Shown: positions 61,236-64,000 of the stretch, in pieces
Layout of the letters: each line of letters begins with the position of its first letter
Position numbering within the stretch: position 1 is the stretch's first letter
NCBI RefSeq assembly: GCF_000420165.1
Contig: NZ_ATUK01000016.1
Location: 62,001 to 126,000, forward strand
Length of the DNA: 64,000 bases
DNA from: Thioalkalivibrio sp. AKL19
GTDB taxonomy: Bacteria > Pseudomonadota > Gammaproteobacteria > Ectothiorhodospirales > Ectothiorhodospiraceae
Direction of reading: 5' to 3'
The notes under the pieces: model-generated
What the model was told of the DNA's origin: nothing
The model's input: the letters and a program-made list of their open reading frames with translations, nothing else
The model's database searches: none
Position numbers and translations under genes: made by a program

Positions 61236-62693
61236 TCAATCGCCTCCCATCTTGGTTTGCACGCCGCCGGAGTTGTCGATCGTCACGCCGTCCGCCGACA
61301 ATTCAAATTCGCACACCCGATCTGAAGTCGGCAGGCCTCGAGCCTTGGCCAAGGTGATCCGGCGGTAGAGCCGGTTTGCCACCTCGTCGCGCCGCAGCTT
61401 GACCCAGACATCCAGCATCGACGAGACATTCAGACGGCTGGAGCTCTCGTGATCGTCCGTTAGAAGTTCCGTGGCCACGGTCGTGACGCCCTTTTCCTTC
61501 AGCAGGGAAAAGAGCCGGAGCAGCATTTCCGGGCCTTCGTCCATCGCGGTATTCCGTAGCAGTGCATTCACGGGGTCCAGGATCACGACGTCCGGGCCGT
61601 GGGCCTCGACGGTGCGTACCACCCGCAGCAAGTGTTCTTCCTGCCCCAGTTCGCTGGCCATCACCGGTTGCATCTGCAGGAGGGGCTGGTCGCCTTGGGT
61701 GAAGGGTTCGAGGTCTAGCCCGACACTGCGCTGGTTGCGCAACAGCTCCGCCGCGCCTTCCTCGAAGCTGAGCACCAGCACCCGGCGTCCCGCAGCGCAA
61801 GCCGCCCCGGCAAACGCGGCTGCAAAGGTCGTCTTGCCGGTGCCGGAGGGTCCGGAAAACATCAGCGCCGAGCCGAGATAGGGGCCGGAACCGCCCAACA
61901 TGGCATCCAGCCCGCTGATACCGGTAGAAATATGTTCCGAAGATGGCTCCCGTCCCAGGCGCCAGCGCGTTACCGGGGCCGCGTAAAAACCTTGCTCGTC
62001 GATCAGATAGGGAAACGCGTTGCTGTCGTGAGGGTGTCCGCGGCGCTTCACCACACGCAGGAGGCGGGTCATCCGGCGGTTGCTGAGCGCCTGCTCCAGA
62101 TGGATCACGCAGTCCGCAATGTAGTCCTCGATATAGACATCCATGCCCTCGCTTCGATTCGACTGAGAGTTTCCGCAGCCGGCGGTGAGGATGGTGGTCA
62201 CACCCCGTTCGCGGATCCAGTCGAACACCCGTACCAGTTGCGACCGCAAGGAGACCGCGGATACCCCGCCGAAATCCAGCGCCTGCAGGGCATCCACCGC
62301 ATCCACCATCATGTGCTGTGCCCCCGTTACCTGGAGTGCGTGTTCGAGGCGCGCCAGGATCACGGATAAATCCAGGTCGCCCCCGGAATGGTCTTCCGAA
62401 TGATCAGGTCGCAGATCCACGATCCGAAGGCGCCCATCAGCCAGTCCCGAATCGAGATCCAGACCCAGGCTGCGCGCATGCAACTTCAGGGAGTCGGGTG
62501 ATTCGTCACAGGTTGCGAGTACGGCTCCGTGGCCGCTTTGCAGCACAGAGGTGAGGAAGGTCGTCGCGAGGACGGTCTTGCCAGTGCCGGGTCCGCCGCG
62601 GACGAGCGTAGGGCGGCGGGCGGGGATGCCCCCTTGCAGAACGAAATCAAGACCTTCAACACCGGTCGCCACAGTGCTCGGTTCTTCTTCCAT
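61236..62693 (-). CDS. kaiC: KaiC double-domain ATPase
   Basis: 485 residues with two RecA-like domains. CI: Walker A GGPGTGKT (33-40), catalytic acidic pair Asp63-Glu64, Walker B in MMVDAVDAL. CII: Walker A GPSGTGKT (281-288), Glu311-Glu312, Walker B VVILDPVNALL. The positions of the autophosphorylated Ser431/Thr432 of Synechococcus KaiC correspond to Ser424-Ser425 here (NVSSMLDVW), a Ser-Ser version. The protein ends about 34 residues sooner than cyanobacterial KaiC, so the KaiA-binding tail is missing, in line with no kaiA. ATG at 62693 with GAGG upstream. First gene of the operon. Confidence 0.93.
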   Translation of the reverse strand: MEEEPSTVATGVEGLDFVLQGGIPARRPTLVRGGPGTGKTVLATTFLTSVLQSGHGAVLATCDESPDSLKLHARSLGLDLDSGLADGRLRIVDLRPDHSEDHSGGDLDLSVILARLEHALQVTGAQHMMVDAVDALQALDFGGVSAVSLRSQLVRVFDWIRERGVTTILTAGCGNSQSNRSEGMDVYIEDYIADCVIHLEQALSNRRMTRLLRVVKRRGHPHDSNAFPYLIDEQGFYAAPVTRWRLGREPSSEHISTGISGLDAMLGGSGPYLGSALMFSGPSGTGKTTFAAAFAGAACAAGRRVLVLSFEEGAAELLRNQRSVGLDLEPFTQGDQPLLQMQPVMASELGQEEHLLRVVRTVEAHGPDVVILDPVNALLRNTAMDEGPEMLLRLFSLLKEKGVTTVATELLTDDHESSSRLNVSSMLDVWVKLRRDEVANRLYRRITLAKARGLPTSDRVCEFELSADGVTIDNSGGVQTKMGGD

Positions 62694-62842
62694 TTCATTG
62701 CCTCATGTCGATCACTGCAGCACGCCGAATCTACGGTCTGCGGCGGCCGGTCATGCCCAGGCCAGCAAAGCAGTCTATCGAATCCGCCTCCGTCTTGTCT
62801 TTTTTTGCGGGTGCGCGAGCTGCTCGATTGCAGGAAGTGACC

Positions 62843-63083
62843 TGATTGGCCACGAGGGTCAAGCCAGGTTCAGGGACCGTGTGGTCCCGGGTGTGTACAG
62901 CCCCCGGCGGCCGAAGGTGGTCCTGGAGCGCAGCGGTACCCGCCCCAGGGCTCCACGCGCCTCCTTCGTCGTCATCCCGGAAACCGCCTAGCGGTGACCC
63001 GGGAGCCCGGGGGCCTTGGTTGCCCCGTCGGCGGAGCCCCCGGCTCCTCGCTTCGCTCCGGCCGGAATGACAGGGCAGGGGCC
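62843..63083 (-). repeat. Dispersed repeat B, copy 2 (inverted relative to copy 1)
   Basis: 241 bases, inverted copy of 58506-58751. It begins CTGATTGGCCACGAGGGTCA and ends with CGGAATGACAGGGCAGGGGC. With copy 1 it brackets the kaiC-kaiB-GGDEF/EAL operon. No terminal CTAG or transposase is present. Confidence 0.85.
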
Positions 63084-63139
63084 CTGGACGCGCGGCAGGG
63101 GGCGATGGAGGAGTGGCAGCAGCAGGCCGTCCTTCCGTT

Positions 63140-63443
63140 CTAGGGAGACGCTGATTTAATCGCGCGTTCGCGTTGGTGCCCCCTGTTTCCCGAGCCAAGG
63201 CGCGTCGCGCAGCGGGTAGTGGTTCTACCCGCAAGTGGCGCAACGCAGGATCGGGGAACAGGGGGCCCTAACCCGACAAATCATTGAAAGAGCGGGCTCG
63301 GCCGCCCGTTATTGATCAAAAACGGGCGCGCGAACAGCGTTGCGGTTCCCTTGTGCAGAGTGACTGCACGGCAGTCACCACGCCTTGTTCGCACGCAAAA
63401 GCGACTCGAGCGCGAACGCGCGATTAAATCAGCGTCTCCCTAG
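63140..63443. repeat. Palindromic element A, copy 4
   Basis: 304 bases with CTAG at both ends. The outer arms are perfect over 33 bases (CTAGGGAGACGCTGATTTAA, then TCGCGCGTTCGCG). This sequence differs at many positions from copies 2 and 3. Inner arms GTTGGTGCCCCCTGTT / AACAGGGGGCCCTAAC enclose GCGGGTAG-TGGTT-CTACCCGC. Its right CTAG is the apparent target of the IS481-family element that follows. Confidence 0.92.
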
Positions 63444-64000
63444 TTGTGGAGTCTCACAAGGTTGTCCTCAGGTAGACCGAGGACGCTGATGGGTGGCTGC
63501 TTGTTCAGGCTACCGTGTGGGCGGTGCCAGTTGTAGTCGTGGATCCACCGAGGCAGGTGGCGTTTGCGTTCCTCCGACGTAGCATACGTGAAGGCATAGG
63601 CCCACTCGCGCAGGGCGGTCTGGATGAAGCGCTCGGCCTTGCCATTGGTTCTCGGCGTGTAGGGCCGCGTCCGGCGATGGCGGATGCCCAGCCGTCGGCA
63701 GGCTTGGCTGAACGCCCGGGCGTGGTAGCAGGGCCCGTTATCGGTCAGGACGCGCCGGATGGTGATGCCCAGGGTCGCGTAGTAGCGCACGGCCGCCTCC
63801 AGATGCGCGATCGCATCCTGGGCCCGCTCGGCGGGATGGATCTCACTGTAGGCGATGCGAGAGCGGTCATCGATCGCCACATGCACGTACTCGTAGCCCG
63901 CCCCGATGGAGTCCTTGGCGCGAACCCCGGTCACGCGGTGCCCCGGGTGACGGAAGCGCGCCAGTTTCTTGATGTCGAGGTGGAGCAGATCACCGGGGTG
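63440..64000 (-). CDS. IS481-family transposase, N-terminus outside window
   Basis: About 186 C-terminal residues; the frame is open to the right edge. DDE integrase core: the first Asp in the edge sequence DLLHLDIKKLARF, the second in RRVLTDNGPCYHARAF, and Glu in NGKAERFIQTALREWAY, with TRPYTPRTNGKAERF typical of IS481. It ends LPEDNLVRLHN. The TAG stop lies in the CTAG target sequence, outside the IS body. It is likely a working element, as far as can be seen. Confidence 0.88.
   Translation of the reverse strand, partial: HPGDLLHLDIKKLARFRHPGHRVTGVRAKDSIGAGYEYVHVAIDDRSRIAYSEIHPAERAQDAIAHLEAAVRYYATLGITIRRVLTDNGPCYHARAFSQACRRLGIRHRRTRPYTPRTNGKAERFIQTALREWAYAFTYATSEERKRHLPRWIHDYNWHRPHGSLNKQPPISVLGLPEDNLVRLHN
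63445..64000 (-). mobile_element. IS481-family insertion sequence, one end only
   Basis: The end begins TGTGGAGTCTCACAAGG, resembling the TGTGAAG terminus of Bordetella IS481. It abuts CCTAGT, which fits the NCTAGN target preference known for IS481. The other end and the second copy of the target lie outside the window. Confidence 0.78.

Noticed and set aside
60952-62693. A full cyanobacterial-type circadian clock
   Set aside because: kaiA, sasA and rpaA are absent and the KaiC tail for KaiA is missing, so only a simpler timer or stress role can be proposed.

Overview
The window is high-GC bacterial DNA, dense in genes with short gaps, and looks like a chromosome of a haloalkaliphilic, sulfur- and arsenic-metabolising gammaproteobacterium. 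The best guess is the Ectothiorhodospiraceae, near Thioalkalivibrio or Alkalilimnicola. This rests on the complete arx-type anaerobic arsenite oxidase locus, the DsrE-like protein, the flagellar genes and the dapC/dapD and coaX/birA neighbourhoods. It is an inference; no rRNA gene is present to fix it.

Layout. 1-3.5 kb: end of a flagellar operon (flgK, flgL) and an unknown membrane-anchored protein. 3.7-12.6 kb: a SIMPL-domain protein, an ergothioneine cluster (egtB and egtC divergent from egtD), then sixA-ppx and the convergent ppk1, so polyphosphate synthesis and breakdown sit next to thiol-histidine synthesis. 13-21 kb: housekeeping genes (lytic transglycosylase, birA, coaX, dapD, dapC, a YffB-like reductase) and a periplasmic DsrE/phosphatase pair. 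21-25.7 kb: an arsenic-resistance operon (arsR, arsI-like, acr3, a CC-motif protein, UspA, hemerythrin) with a divergent VOC protein. 25.9-37.7 kb: slyD-like FKBP and the full arx locus (arxB'-A-B-C-D, then arxX-S-R). A sigma-54 promoter precedes arxB', with two matching dyads upstream whose centres are 42 bp apart. ArxR is a sigma-54 activator, so the regulator and its probable sites lie in the same window.

37.7-49.2 kb: glycosyltransferase, rhodanese, Crp-like regulator, desaturase, small envelope/stress genes (DUF3309, BON lipoprotein, a broken CsbD), a PAS protein beside a CheB-CheR-PAS fusion, and a PAS-GGDEF-EAL protein. 49.5-58.2 kb: one 2,925-codon cyclic beta-1,2-glucan synthase, an osmoprotection gene. 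58.9-62.7 kb: a tightly overlapping kaiC-kaiB-PAS/PAS/GGDEF/EAL operon without kaiA, bracketed by an inverted pair of 0.24-kb repeats. The window ends in a truncated IS481-family element.

The most unusual signals are: (1) the Kai operon, which joins KaiB/KaiC directly to a c-di-GMP enzyme; (2) four copies of a roughly 300-bp palindromic element, in which the two arms of each copy match each other while the copies differ from one another; (3) the arx control region; (4) stop codons supplied to neighbouring genes by the CTAG or terminal bases of mobile sequences.
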